Positions 46,899 to 57,124 of a DNA stretch of 64,000 bases are shown one piece after another. Within the stretch, counting starts at the first letter, position 1, and every line of letters begins with the position of its first letter. Below the pieces are notes generated by a model. It was not told where the DNA came from and ran no database searches. It saw nothing but the letters and a program-made list of their open reading frames with translations. The stretch is taken from assembly GCA_002007465.1 (NCBI GenBank), contig LNAC01000162.1, positions 1,480,137-1,544,136 on the forward strand, read 5' to 3'. The stretch is from Ailurus styani (Eukaryota; Chordata; Mammalia; Carnivora; Ailuridae). The translations under genes were made by a program, and so were the position numbers.

Positions 46899-47060
46899 CT
46901 TACATTACCATTGTACAGTTGCCAAAACTAAGGAATGAACATTGGTACGTAACTCTTACCTAACCTCTAGAGTTTACTCAGATTTCACCTGTTTTGCCAA
47001 TCATTTCCTCTTTCTGTTCTAGGCTCACATCCAGGATACAACATTACATTAAGATAACAG
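46899..47060 (-). mobile_element. Ancient L1 3' fragment, right half (split)
   Basis: ACATCTTACATTACCATTGT, CAAAACTAAGGAATGAACATTGGTACG, GAGTTTACTCAGATTTCACC and CCAGGATACAACATTACATT continue the reversed old L1 in the expected order. Confidence 0.75.
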
Positions 47061-47191
47061 TAATTTTTAATTAACAAAATTAATAAAACTCATGACTGTA
47101 TGTTTGGGTATATCTACAACTAATTTAAAATTGATTAACAAATAGAGGAAATATATTTTTCAAACTACATAAAAATAGTATACCATTTGAT

Positions 47192-47300
47192 ACTAACTAG
47201 CTGTGTGACTTTATCTATATTTCTTTACTCCTATGGGCCTTGATCAATACATCTATATAACTATAAATAAGATGGGGTTAAATTTGATGATATATTTAGT
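47192..47300 (+). mobile_element. MIR remnant
   Basis: ACTAGCTGTGTGACTTTATC, CTCCTATGGGCCTTGATCA and AAATAAGATGGGGTTAAATT follow the plus-strand MIR core (tactagctgtgtgacctt ... tgtaaaatggggtta). Confidence 0.65.
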
Positions 47301-48505
47301 CTTTTCCATTTTTTATGTTCTATGCTTCAAAACTGTTAAAAATGACATGAAATTTTGCAGTGCATCATAAAGAAAAATTCCTGTTAGAAAATTACAATGG
47401 GGACAGAAGTTTTCTAATTAATGTAAATGAACTGGGCATACTTCTGTAACCTTGATGGAGTTTTGTTACAATTTTTTGCTGTTAATTTGAATTTTTTTTT
47501 AAAATTACCATATCAGCTCCCTTGAGCAACCCACAAAATCAAAGATTAAGATAGAACAAGAAGAAAGTGCATCTATAAAATGAAGAAAAAATATTTGAAA
47601 TAATTCTTAGGAAAATTTAGTGCATAAAGAGAAGGCTCTTAAAGGTCCATAACTCATTAGTTAAGTATATTTATGTTGGGTCAGCAAAGAAATGCCCTGG
47701 ATTGGTAGAGCTGGTGATTAGAAAGCCTCAGAAGATGCCACATTCTGATCAACACTTAATTATTTTTTGTAAATATGAAGCTAGTTCAACAGGTCAAAAT
47801 GAGAATAATTATTACTCTGAAGAAGAGCATTAATTTCTTGAAAATAAATTATGCTAATCTTTAGGCATGTTATTGCAAAAGAAAGAAAATACATAAAGAA
47901 GTACAGTACATGCTTTAATTCAGATCCCTTACATTATGAGTCATTTAATGAAACCCTACTTGTAACAGCAAATGGTAATTTGTTAATAAACATTAACTTA
48001 AATATGAACACTAAGTAGTATTGCAAACCTTGTTTGCAAAAGAAAGGTTGTTATATAAAGAGTGATTACTTATTTAAATATATTCTAAAATTGTCAATGG
48101 ATGTTTTAAGTATTTTCATCTGAGTCAGTTTATTTGGAGAAATAATTTGGTGAATTTAATGATTAATCAAATTATAATAGAGTTCCGAATTTATGTTTTA
48201 GCAATAAGCGTGTATTATTTTCCTAATTTTTAAAAAGCATTTTAAGTATTGGTCCTCTTTCATAATGAAAACTTTATGGAAATGTATATTTTATCTTTGT
48301 ACCTGTACATTAAGTCATTAATTTTTGAGGAAATATATCATTTGGATGCAACTCTGCTAAAAGCTTTCTACCACTTGAAAATAGGTAAAACATCCATGAA
48401 TATGACAGAATTTGTTTTAAAATGATAGTATTTATGTGTACTAGCTAACCTACTCAAGCCACAAAATCTATAGTGAAATCTCTTTGGTGTCAACATTTCT
48501 GAGAG

Positions 48506-48506
<1 letters not shown>
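47301..48506. other. Unassigned AT-rich DNA
   Basis: No gene or recognised repeat. The composition is uniformly A/T-rich. Confidence 0.4.

Positions 48507-48548
<42 letters not shown>
48507..48548 (+). repeat. (TG)n microsatellite
   Basis: About 20 uninterrupted TG units. It lies about 70 bases from a young SINE and is likely polymorphic. Confidence 0.98.
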
Positions 48549-48615
48549 GGGGAGATGGACTGTGAGGTGGTTGGGAACTCTAAAGTCTTTCAGATGTAGG
48601 CATGAGGTTCTTTTT

Positions 48616-48810
48616 CTTTTTTTTAAAGATTTTATTTATTTCACAGAGGGAGAGAGATCACAAGGAGGCAGAGAGGCAGACAGAGAGAGAGAGGGGAAAG
48701 CAGGCTCCCCACTGAGCAGGGAGCCTGATGCAGGCCTCGATCCCAGGACCCTGAGATCATGACCTGAGCCGAAAGCAGAGGCTTTAACCCACTGAGCCAC
48801 CCAGGCGCCC
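48616..48810 (-). mobile_element. Carnivore SINE (SINEC), young subfamily, perfect TSD
   Basis: Full-length minus-strand SINE with head GAGCCACCCAGGCGCCC on the right and T-rich tail on the left. The 19-base TSD TAGGCATGAGGTTCTTTTT is perfect at 48597-48615 and 48811-48829, which indicates a recent insertion. The plus frame through it (48484-48762) is an artefact. Confidence 0.98.
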
Positions 48811-48829
48811 TAGGCATGAGGTTCTTTTT

Positions 48830-49684
48830 AGTTCTGGGTATTTTTAGCAGGGAAGAGAAATGTGGATGAAGTTATGGCTATGGTTCTTCCTAGTAGAAGG
48901 TGCTGTTTCTTCTGGGAAAGCCTATAAGCCACTGGAAAGGAATCAGGCTTGTAGCTACTGATATGATATGGTAACACTCTGCTATTCAATTATTGTGACC
49001 AAACCAAACCAAGGGGACCTCTCTGTAGAGGAAAGGGCTCTTTGTGATATGACTGGCCCAACTCAGTTACCTAAGTATCACGTGGAAACAGTAGTTGGAG
49101 ACTTCAGAAGGGTAGGCAACATTCAAATCTTTCCTATTTGGCTTTGTAATCCATGATATTATTATTTTTCTAGCACATTTGCTTTCCTCATTGTGTTTGC
49201 TTGGATTCATATTAAAAAGAGTTTGTCTTCCCTGAGCACACACCATCTGGGTAGTGGGAGGAAAGGGCCTTGGAGCTAACCAGGCAGTGGGGCAATACAG
49301 CTCTAAGATTCAAAATTAGTCATGAATAATTCACAAAGCAGATAATCCACCCATGGATAAACAAAAGGTACTGGACTCTTCCCAGGATTATTTTATCCCC
49401 TGTTCTAATTCTTAGACTACTAAATTTTTCTTTACTTTTTTTTATACTAGTTAACAGAAACACTGAGATATTTTAGTTAAGGATTTTTAATTGAAATTTA
49501 TAGCTCTTTAAAAACAAAATATTTATTTTGTTTTCTTATGGTTATATTTCCTTTTTATTTGAAAGAAAGATCTCACATACATAGTGTAAATAGCTACTAA
49601 GGCATGAGGTTAATATGTTTTGGGGATCTAGTAACTTGTGGATATTGTATTTTCATCTAATTTGCCATTCAACTAGGAGACAAA
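48830..49684. other. Unassigned DNA
   Basis: No gene or recognised repeat. Confidence 0.4.
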
Positions 49685-49796
49685 AAGCCCTTCTGTGCTT
49701 CAGTTACTTCCTCCAAATTATAGATGAAAATAACAGAACCTTTGTTTTTTTTTAAATAACAGAACGTTTAAAAGACATCATGAGAATTAATAAAGT
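49685..49796 (+). mobile_element. MIR remnant, interrupted by a SINE
   Basis: CTGTGCTTCAGTTACTTCCT, AAATTATAGATGAAAATAAC and CATGAGAATTAATAAAGTAA follow the MIR order (ctgtgcctcagtttcctc ... gaggattaaatgaga). A T-rich insert at 49740-49753 is bounded by the perfect 12-base direct repeat AAATAACAGAAC. The MIR end is duplicated around the next SINE. Confidence 0.55.
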
Positions 49797-49814
49797 AACA
49801 TAGGTGCCTGATTG

Positions 49815-50014
49815 GGCGCCTGGGTGGCTCAGTGGGTTAAAGCCTCTGCTTTCGGCTCAGGTCATGATCTCAGGGTCCTGGGATCGAGGCCCGCATCGGG
49901 CTCCCTGCTCAGCGGGGAGCCTGCTTCCCCCCCCTCTCTCTGCCTGCCTCTCTGCCTCCTGTGATCTCTTTCCCTCTGTGAAATAAATAAATAAAATCTT
50001 TAAAAAAAAAAAAA
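49815..50014 (+). mobile_element. Carnivore SINE (SINEC), young subfamily, perfect TSD
   Basis: Full-length plus-strand copy with head GGCGCCTGGGTGGCTCAGTG, CCCGCATCGGGCTCCCTGCT and a long A tail. The 18-base TSD AACATAGGTGCCTGATTG is perfect at 49797-49814 and 50015-50032. It inserted into a MIR. Confidence 0.98.
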
Positions 50015-50234
50015 AACATAGGTGCCTGATTGCAATAAACAAAGGGTACTATCAGTACTTTTATTTTATTCTTCCCTTTGCATATTTCCTCATTTAGGGC
50101 ACCAGAATAATTTTTGCTATAATTATTGTTTTATATTCACTGAACAACAGCAGTATTCTTGGTACAATATACTACATTAGGGAAACACACTCTAGAGTGG
50201 GGCTGGTGAACTACAGGAACAACAAAGATCCGAA

Positions 50235-50391
50235 GGGCACCTGAGTGATTCAGTTGGTTAAGCGTCTGCCTTTGGCTCAGGTCATGATCCCAGGGTCTGG
50301 ATGGAGTCCCGCATCGGGCTCCCAGCTTAGTGGGGAGTCTGCTTGTCCCTCTTCCTCTGCTCATGCTCTAAGTAAATAAATAAATATCTTG
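50235..50391 (+). mobile_element. Carnivore SINE (SINEC), intermediate age
   Basis: The head GGGCACCTGAGTGATTCAGT and GGTTAAGCGTCTGCCTTTGG are of the broader caniform can-SINE type. A short CT region and an AAATAAATAAATATCTTG tail follow. No clean TSD was identified. Confidence 0.92.
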
Positions 50392-50871
50392 AAAAATCTG
50401 AGAAACACAAATTACTATTTGGTAATGAGTTATTCCATCAAGAAAAAAAAAGCAATGACAGCTTTTCTCTTTCCTTTCTTCTCTCTTTTTCTTTCTCTCT
50501 TTAAATTTTAGTTACGGTATAGTTAACATACAATATTATATTAGTTTCAGATGTACAAAAAACATCTGAACTCAACAATTCTATACCTTACAAACTGCTA
50601 AACATAATAAATGTACTCGAAATCCCCTTCACCTAGTTCACTCATCCACCTACCTACCTCCCCTCTGGTAACCATCAGTTTGTCTCTATAGTTGAGTCTG
50701 GGTTTTTGTTTGTTTGTTTCTTTTCTTTTTTTTTTTTAATTCTGTGTTTGAGTGAAATCATATGGTATTTGTCTTTCTCTGATTTATTTCACTTAGCATT
50801 ATCTCCTCTAAATCCATCTATGTTGTTGCAAATGGCATGATTTCATTCTGTTTTATGGTTGAGTAATATTC

Positions 50872-50873
<2 letters not shown>

Positions 50874-50918
<45 letters not shown>
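50874..50918 (+). repeat. (TG)n microsatellite inside L1 3' part
   Basis: About 22 TG units at a place where L1 3' ends often carry short TG/TA runs. Confidence 0.97.
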
Positions 50919-50919
<1 letters not shown>

Positions 50920-51090
50920 CATCTTCATCCATTCATCTATCGATGGACACTTGGGCTGCTTTCATAATTTGGTTATTTTAAATAATGCTGCCATAAACAT
51001 AAGGGTGCATTTATCTTCTCAATTTAGGGTTTTCATTTTCTTTGGGTAAATACCCAGCAGTGAAATTCTTGGATAGCATGGCATTTCTTA

Positions 51091-51290
51091 TTTTTTTTTT
51101 TAAAGAGAGAGGTCGTGCATGCAAGTGGTTGTGAGCAGTAGGTGAGGGGTAGAGGGAGAAGAGAGAATCCTAATCAGGCTCCATGCCCAGTGCAGAGCCT
51201 AACTCAGGGCTCAATCTCATGACCCTGAGATCATGACCTGAGCTGAAATCAACAGTAGGAGGCTTAACTGACTGAGCCCCCAGGTCCCCC
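51091..51290 (-). mobile_element. Carnivore SINE inserted in the L1
   Basis: Minus-strand older can-SINE: TTTAAAGAGAGAGGTCG tail side, GACCCTGAGATCATGACCTG and a diverged head CCCCCAGGTCCCCC. GCATTTCTTATTTTT on the left and GTATTTCTAATTTTT on the right look like a diverged TSD. The L1 C-terminal region resumes on both sides. Confidence 0.85.
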
Positions 51291-51299
51291 TTGTATTTC

Positions 51300-53670
51300 T
51301 AATTTTTTAAGGAACCTCCATACTGTTTTCCACTGTAGCTGCACCAGTTTGCATTGCTACCAACAGTGCATGAGAGTTACTTTTTCTCCACATCCTCACC
51401 AACACTTGTCATTTCTTGGTTTTTTTTATTTTAGCCATTCTAATAGGTGTGAGGCAAAAGCTCATTGTGCTTTTGATTTGCATTTCCCTGATGATGAGGG
51501 ATGTTGAACATCTTTTCATATGTCTACTGGCCATCTGTATGTCTTCTTTGGAGAAATACCTGTTCATGTCTTCTCCCCATTTTTTAATTGGGATTTTTTA
51601 ATTGGTGTTGAGTTGCATAAGTCCTTTATATAGTTTAGGTACTAACCCTTTATCAGATATGTCACTTGCAAATGTCTTCTCCCACTCAGTGGGTTGTCTT
51701 TCAGTTTTGCTTATGGTTTCTTTTGCTGTGTAGAACCTTTTATTTTGATGTAGTCCCACTGTTTTGTTTTTTGTTTTGTTTTGTTTTGGTTTGCTTTTGC
51801 TTTTGTTTCCCTTGCCTCATGAAACATATCTAGAAAAATGTTGCTATAGCTGATGTCAGAGAAATTACTACCTGTGCTCTCGTCTAGGATTTTTAAGAAT
51901 TCAAATCTCACATTTAGATGTTTAATCCTTTTTGAGTTTATTTTTGTGTATACACAAGATACAAGATCTTGGTCTTGTATCTTGGTGCAAGATAGTGGTT
52001 CAGTTTCCTTCTTTTGCATGTAGCTGTCCAGTTTTCCCAACACCATTTGTTGAAGAGACTTTTTCCCATGGCATATTCTTGCCTCCTTTGTCAAAGGTTA
52101 ATTGACCATATAATCGTTGGTTTATTTTGGGGCTCTGTTCTGCTCTAATGATCTATGTGTCTGTTTTTGTACCAGTACTATTCTGTTTTGATTACTATAG
52201 TTTTGTAGTATATCTTGAAATCTGGGATCATGATACCTCCAGTTTTGTTCTTCTTTTTCAAGATTTCTGTGGCTATTCAGGTCTTTTTTGGCTCCATACA
52301 AATTTAAGGATTATTTGTTCTAGCTCTATGAAAAATGATGTTGGTATTTTGAAAGGGATTGCATCAAATCTGTAGATTGCTTTGGGTAGTATGGACATTT
52401 TAACAATATTTGTTCTTATGATCCATGAGCATGGAATATCTTCCCATTTGTTTATGTTGCCTTCAGTTTCTGTCATCAGCATTTCACAGCTTTCAGAGTA
52501 TAGGTCTTTCACCTCCTTGATTAAGTTTATTTTTAAGTATTTTATTATTTTTGGTGCAATTGTAAATGGGATTATTTTTCTTCCTTTCTCTTTCTTCTAT
52601 TCCATTATTAGTATAAGGAAATGCAACAGATTTTTGTGTATTGATTTTGCATCCTGCAACCTTCCTGCATTTATTTATCAATTCTAATAATTTTTTGGTG
52701 GAGTATTCAGGGTTTTCTCTATATAGAATCATATTATCTGCAAGTAGTGACTTGGATGCTTTCAGTATCCTTTTTTTGCCCAATTGCTGTGTCTAGGTCT
52801 TCTGGTACTATGTTGAATAAAAGTGGTGAGAACAGATAGCCCTGTCTTGTTCCTGACCTTTGGGGAATAGCTCTTACATCCTCACCATTGATTATGATGT
52901 CAGCTGTGGATTTTTCATGTATGCCCTTTATTGTCTTGAGTTGTGTTCCCTCTAAACATACTTTGGTGAGATTTTTTTTTTTTATCATGAATTGATGTGG
53001 TATTTTGTCAAGTGTTTTTTCTGCCTTTATTGAAATGATCATGTGGTTTTTATCCTTTTTCTTGCTACAGTGATGTATCTATCTCATTGATTGATTTGCA
53101 AATATTGAGCAATCCTTGCGTCCCAGGAATAAATGCTACTTGATTGTAGTGAATGATTTTTTTAATGTACTGTTGGATTTGGGTTGCTAATATTTTTGAG
53201 GATTTCTGTGTTCATCAGAGATATTGGTTTGTAGTTCCCTTTTTTCTAAGGTGTTTATCTGGCTTTGGTAACAGGGTAATACTGGCCTTGCGGAACGAAT
53301 TTAGAAGCTTTCATTCCTCTTATCTTTTGCAAAGCTTGACAAGAATAGGTAGTAACTCTTCTTAAATGTTTGGTAGAATTCACCTATGAAGCTGACTGGT
53401 CTTGGACTTTTGTTTTTTGTTGAGAGATTTTTTATTACTGATTCAATTTCATTGTTGGTCATCAGTATCTTCAAATTTTCTATTTCTTCCTGATTCAGTT
53501 TTGGTAGGATGTATGTTTCTAGGAATATATCCATTTCTTATAGGTTGTCCAATTTGTTGGCATGAATTTTTTCATAGTAGTCTCATAATTTTTGTATTTT
53601 TGTAGTGTCGGTTGTTATTTCTCCTCTTTGTGATTTTATGTATTTGAGTCCCCCCGCTTTTTTTCTTTTT
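51300..53670 (-). pseudogene. L1 ORF2 remnant (reverse transcriptase and C-terminal region)
   Basis: Minus-strand frames, joined by many breaks, give recognisable ORF2 segments. From 53534, MDIFLETYILPKLNQEEIEN is the region before the reverse-transcriptase core. Around 53042-52734, MIISIKAEKTLDKIPHQFM and GTRQGYLFSPLLFNIVPEDL follow. The active-site region near 52736-52744 reads LADN where L1 has FADD. INIVKM-like [17 protein letters not shown] lies at 52512-52273, and [16 protein letters not shown] sequence near 51530. The N-terminal endonuclease domain is absent. Multiple stops, frameshifts and the altered catalytic residue make it non-functional. Confidence 0.9.
51956..51983. repeat. Small hairpin within the L1 remnant
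   Basis: AAGATACAAG (51956-51965) and CTTGTATCTT (51974-51983) are perfect 10-base inverted repeats around an 8-base loop. It looks like a private rearrangement of the L1. Confidence 0.75.
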
Positions 53671-54560
53671 TAATGAGTCTGCTGATAAATCCACTGATAG
53701 GTTTGCCTTGTATGTAACAGTTTTCTTTTCTCTTGCTGTCTTGTTTGTTTGTTTGTTTGTTTTTAGGGAGGGAAAGAATCCTAAGCAAGCTCCATGCCCA
53801 GTATGGAACCCGACTTGGCACTTGATCTCACAACCCTTAGCTCATGACCTGAGCCAAAATCAAGAGTTGGACACTTAACCATTTGAGTCACCCTGGTGCC
53901 CCTCTCTTGCTGTCTTTAAGATATTCTCTTTGTCACTACTTTTTGCCATTATGTCTTGGTGTAGACCTCCTTGGGTTGATTTTGTTGGGGGCTCTTGTGC
54001 TTCCTGGATCTGGATGTTTGTTTCCTTTCCCATATGTGGAAAGTTTTCAGCTGCTATTTCTTCAAATAAGTTTGCTGCCATTTTTCTCTCTCTTCTCTTT
54101 CTGGGATCCCTATAATGTGAATATTATTATGCTTGATGTGGTGGCTGAGTTCCCCAAGTCTATTTTCATTTTCTATTGTTATTTTCTCCCTCTCCTGTTC
54201 AGCTTTTTGCTTTCCGTCACGCTGTCCTCTAGGCCACTGATCCCATTCTTCTGCTTCCTCTAGTTTACTATTTAGTCTGTCTAGTGTATTTTTAATTTCA
54301 GTTATTGAGTTTTTCATCTCTGATTGGTTTATGTTTTCTATCTCATTGTTAAGGATCTCAAGGAGGACCTCATTGAGATCCTCCACTCTTTTCTCAAGTC
54401 CAGTGAGTATCTTTGTGACCATTACTTTAAATTCTCTATCAGACATATCATTTATCTCTGTTTCATTTTGCTCTCTTGCTGGATTTTTCCTTTTCTTTCA
54501 TTTGGCACATATCTCTCTGTCTCTTCATTTTATCTAAGTCTCTGCATCTGTTTCTATGTG
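53671..54560 (-). pseudogene. L1 ORF1 remnant
   Basis: The minus-strand frame starting at 54446 shows a coiled-coil-like N-terminal half (LEKRVEDLNEVLLEILNNEI, SKLEEAEE) followed by the RRM-like part (HIIGIPEREEREKWQQ). The next phase gives NLFEEIAAENFPHMGKETNI and QIQEAQEPPTKS. After the SINE at 53743-53902 is removed, the frame continues to a LSADSL-like motif near 53676. The C-terminal domain beyond this is missing. ORF1 is the L1 RNA-binding chaperone, and this copy is broken. Confidence 0.88.
53743..53902 (-). mobile_element. Carnivore SINE inserted in L1 ORF1
   Basis: Minus-strand older can-SINE with an (AAAC)n tail seen as (GTTT)n at 53743-53762, and a diverged head (GAGTCACCCTGGTGCCC). 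The perfect 14-base TSD TCTCTTGCTGTCTT lies at 53729-53742 and 53903-53916. Removal of the SINE restores contiguous ORF1 sequence. Confidence 0.92.
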
Positions 54561-55852
54561 AAGTCAGCTATGTCTTCTGCTCTTGAAAGTAGTGGTCTTA
54601 GGAAGAGGAGGTCCTGTAGTGCCCTGCAGTGCAATGCCCCTGTTCACCAGAACCTGGCACTTCAGGAGTATCTCTTATGTGCATTGTGTGTGCCCTACTG
54701 TTGTGGCTAAGTTGCTTTTGCCTTCAGTCCAGTCTTCTGCAATGGCTCTCTTTGCCTATTGTGGGCAGGATTTGGTTCCTGTGTTGTTAGAAAGCCAGTC
54801 TGGGGCTACCTTGGGCTTAAGTCGAGTCAGAGCAGACATTTGCCAGAGATGCAGTAGCACTGAACTGAGAAGCTTTAATTAATGGGTGGGGCCTGTAGTG
54901 AGACCAGGTGTCTATCCCTAGCCCACTGCTCAGGCCACAGTTGGACTTGTGTGGTGTGTGTTTATCTTCCTTCCCTGGGTAAGAGTCACTTTGCTGTGGT
55001 GCTGATGCTCTCTGGGCTGCTTATACACTGTCACATTTGTGGCATTGCCTTGGATGGGCTGCAGACAAGGGCATATTGGAGGGGGTAGGTTCACAGGAGA
55101 ATGTAGGGGTAGGGTATGTGATGGCTGCAGTTCCTCACAGGTCCACTGTAGGAGGGGACCTGCAGACACTAGGGACCAAAGAAGGCTAAATTGGAGGGGG
55201 TGGATACACAGAAGAATGTGGAGGCAGGGCATGTGGTATTAGCAGGTTTTGTGTAGTTCTGCTGAAGGAGGAGACCCAACTAAGGCCTGGCTGGGGGGAC
55301 ATGTCCACAAGAGAATGCTGGGTTGAGACATGGTGTTAGCAATGTAGGTAGGGAGTGTTGGAGCTACACTGGATCCCACAGTTGTCCATGTGTGTAGGCT
55401 TGGTGGCAGGGGGAGGGAAATGGTGTCCACCACTCCTTTGTTCCTGGAGAACTCTCCTAATGATCCCAGGCCCTCCAGCACATGCTCTGATTATAAAAAC
55501 TTGCAAAATTTGACCCCTCTAGTTTTCAAAGCCAAATGTTTTGGGGATTCATCTTCCCCATGTAAGTTCCTCATGCTTGAGGTGCCTGGGTGGAGGGTCT
55601 CTTGTATTCCCCTCCTCACACTGCACTGTCCCTCCCTACTGTGGACAGTCCCGTGGGTTCCTTTAGCTCCCATCCATGTCTCTGCTCTTCCTACCATCTT
55701 TGATGTAGCTTCTTCTCTACACTTAACTGTGGAGAGTCTGTTCTGCCAGTCTTTGCATCCTTTTCTTGGTTATTTACACTAATGTGGGTATTATTTAGTT
55801 GTATCCCTAGGATGGGGTGAGGTTAGGATCCTTCTACTCTGCCATCGCCCCT
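54561..55852 (-). promoter_or_regulatory. L1 5' UTR (likely pol II promoter region of the L1)
   Basis: This 1.3 kb is GC-richer than its surroundings and ends at 55852 with GGGGCGATGGCAGAGTAGAA on the minus strand, resembling L1 5' ends that begin with a short GC-rich stretch and 'agatggc'. It contains repeated 'GGAGGGGGT...' units (55078, 55195, 55290), perhaps old promoter monomers. L1 5' UTRs carry an internal promoter. Activity here is unknown. Confidence 0.6.
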
Positions 55853-56416
55853 GGAAGTTCTTTTTCTTCTTTTTAAAAATGCTTTTTTTGCTTTAATAAC
55901 TGAAGGGATATAGATAATGTTAGAAATAATGTAAATGTTCATATGACATATTTTTGAGGTCTGCAGAACATTCCCTCTTTTGTGGGCCATTTTAAGGTAG
56001 TTTGAAATTAAAATTATCATCCACCGACAAAACGTATTTAGTTCTGTGTCCAACTTATTTTCCATTCTGGACATATATACACATTGGATAAATAATTTTT
56101 CCTTTGAAACACCACTCAACATCCTTCCTTCCATAGTAATTCTTTCCAATATCAAAAGGAATTTAAATACTTTTATTTAAGGTAACATGTAATATAATGT
56201 TTTCTCTCACACAAATATGATCACTTTTCTTAGCATATCATACTATGAAGGCTGTGTCTTATTTAATTACATGGTAAGGCTGTCACCCAGAAACATCAGC
56301 TTGACTTTGTTGATTACATGCTCATTCTTAAATATCTCTTCTTGAATTATGGCATCACATTCTCTTGATTTCATTCTTCTTGCTTCTTCTTTATCTCTTT
56401 CATTGACCTCTTGTTG
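55853..56416. other. Unassigned DNA
   Basis: No gene or recognised repeat. The 110-codon minus frame at 55823-56155 starts outside and runs into the L1 end. It has no domain. Confidence 0.4.
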
Positions 56417-56629
56417 GTTTTTTTTTTAAGATTATATTTATTTATTTATTTATTCATTCATTCGAGAGAGAGAGAGCTTACATGTAAGAGTATGGTAAGG
56501 GGCAGAGGGAGAGGGAGAAGCAGACTCCCTGCTGAGCAGGGAGCATGAAGTGGGGTTCAATCCCAGGACCCTGAGATCATGACCTGAGCTGAAGGCAGAT
56601 ACTTAACTGACTAGTCACCCAGGCACTCC
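56417..56629 (-). mobile_element. Carnivore SINE (SINEC), older subfamily
   Basis: The minus-strand copy has a long TTTATTTATTTATTTATTCA tail side, GAGAGAGAGAG, TGCTGAGCAGGGAGCATGA, AGGACCCTGAGATCATGACC and a diverged head TCACCCAGGCACTCC. TGACCTCTTGTT on the left and TGATCCCTTGTT on the right form a diverged TSD. Confidence 0.92.
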
Positions 56630-57111
56630 TGATCCCTTGTTTTAGTCCAGTTCTGTTAAGTATTATCCAAGGCTCTGTTCTACAGGTGTTGTTCTTTTAT
56701 TACCCTTTTGCCCTTTGGAGATATTGCTTCCGCACCTTCACACAGATCCTCTTGCAAAGGGAACATATGCTAAACTATTAATAACTATGGCCTCTTTTGG
56801 CTCAGCAAAGCCCTGTACTTCTAGGAAATACAGAGTGAGCAAAAGATTGGTGCTGTCACCAGATATAACTGGTACGTGCAGAAAAACAACAATGACAACA
56901 AAAAATAAAAACAAACAACTTTGTGCCTGAAAGGAGTCAGTATTTCACTGCTTTCAATTTGCCACACAATTAGGTATTATAAGAACAGAATATCTTCCAC
57001 GATTTTATATATAAGTTGTTCTAGTACTCAGAACTATGAAAAATATTTTAGACTATGGTCCTTCAAATATGCATTTTAGTTTACTGTTGAGTATTTTTTT
57101 GACCATTGAAA
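56630..57111. other. Unassigned DNA
   Basis: No recognised repeat or gene. The 71-codon plus frame at 56715-56930 has no domain. Confidence 0.35.
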
Positions 57112-57124
57112 GATTTCAAGTTTT

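Larger units (their letters stand above)
50490..55852 (-). mobile_element. L1 retrotransposon with 5' UTR, internally deleted
   Basis: Read on the minus strand: a probable 5' UTR from 55852 (starting GGGGCGATGGCAGAGTAGAA) to about 54560; ORF1 remnant about 54560-53670; a deletion junction near 53655-53676; an ORF2 remnant carrying reverse-transcriptase and C-terminal sequence to about 50750; and a 3' UTR to about 50490. Two SINEs (51091-51290 and 53743-53902) and a TG microsatellite interrupt it. The total without insertions is about 5 kb, versus 6-6.5 kb for intact L1. The coding parts have many stops and shifts, so it is dead. Confidence 0.92.

Noticed and set aside
54324..55782. Several 100-130 codon frames
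   Set aside because: They are antisense to L1 ORF1 or lie in the L1 5' UTR. None is a host gene.
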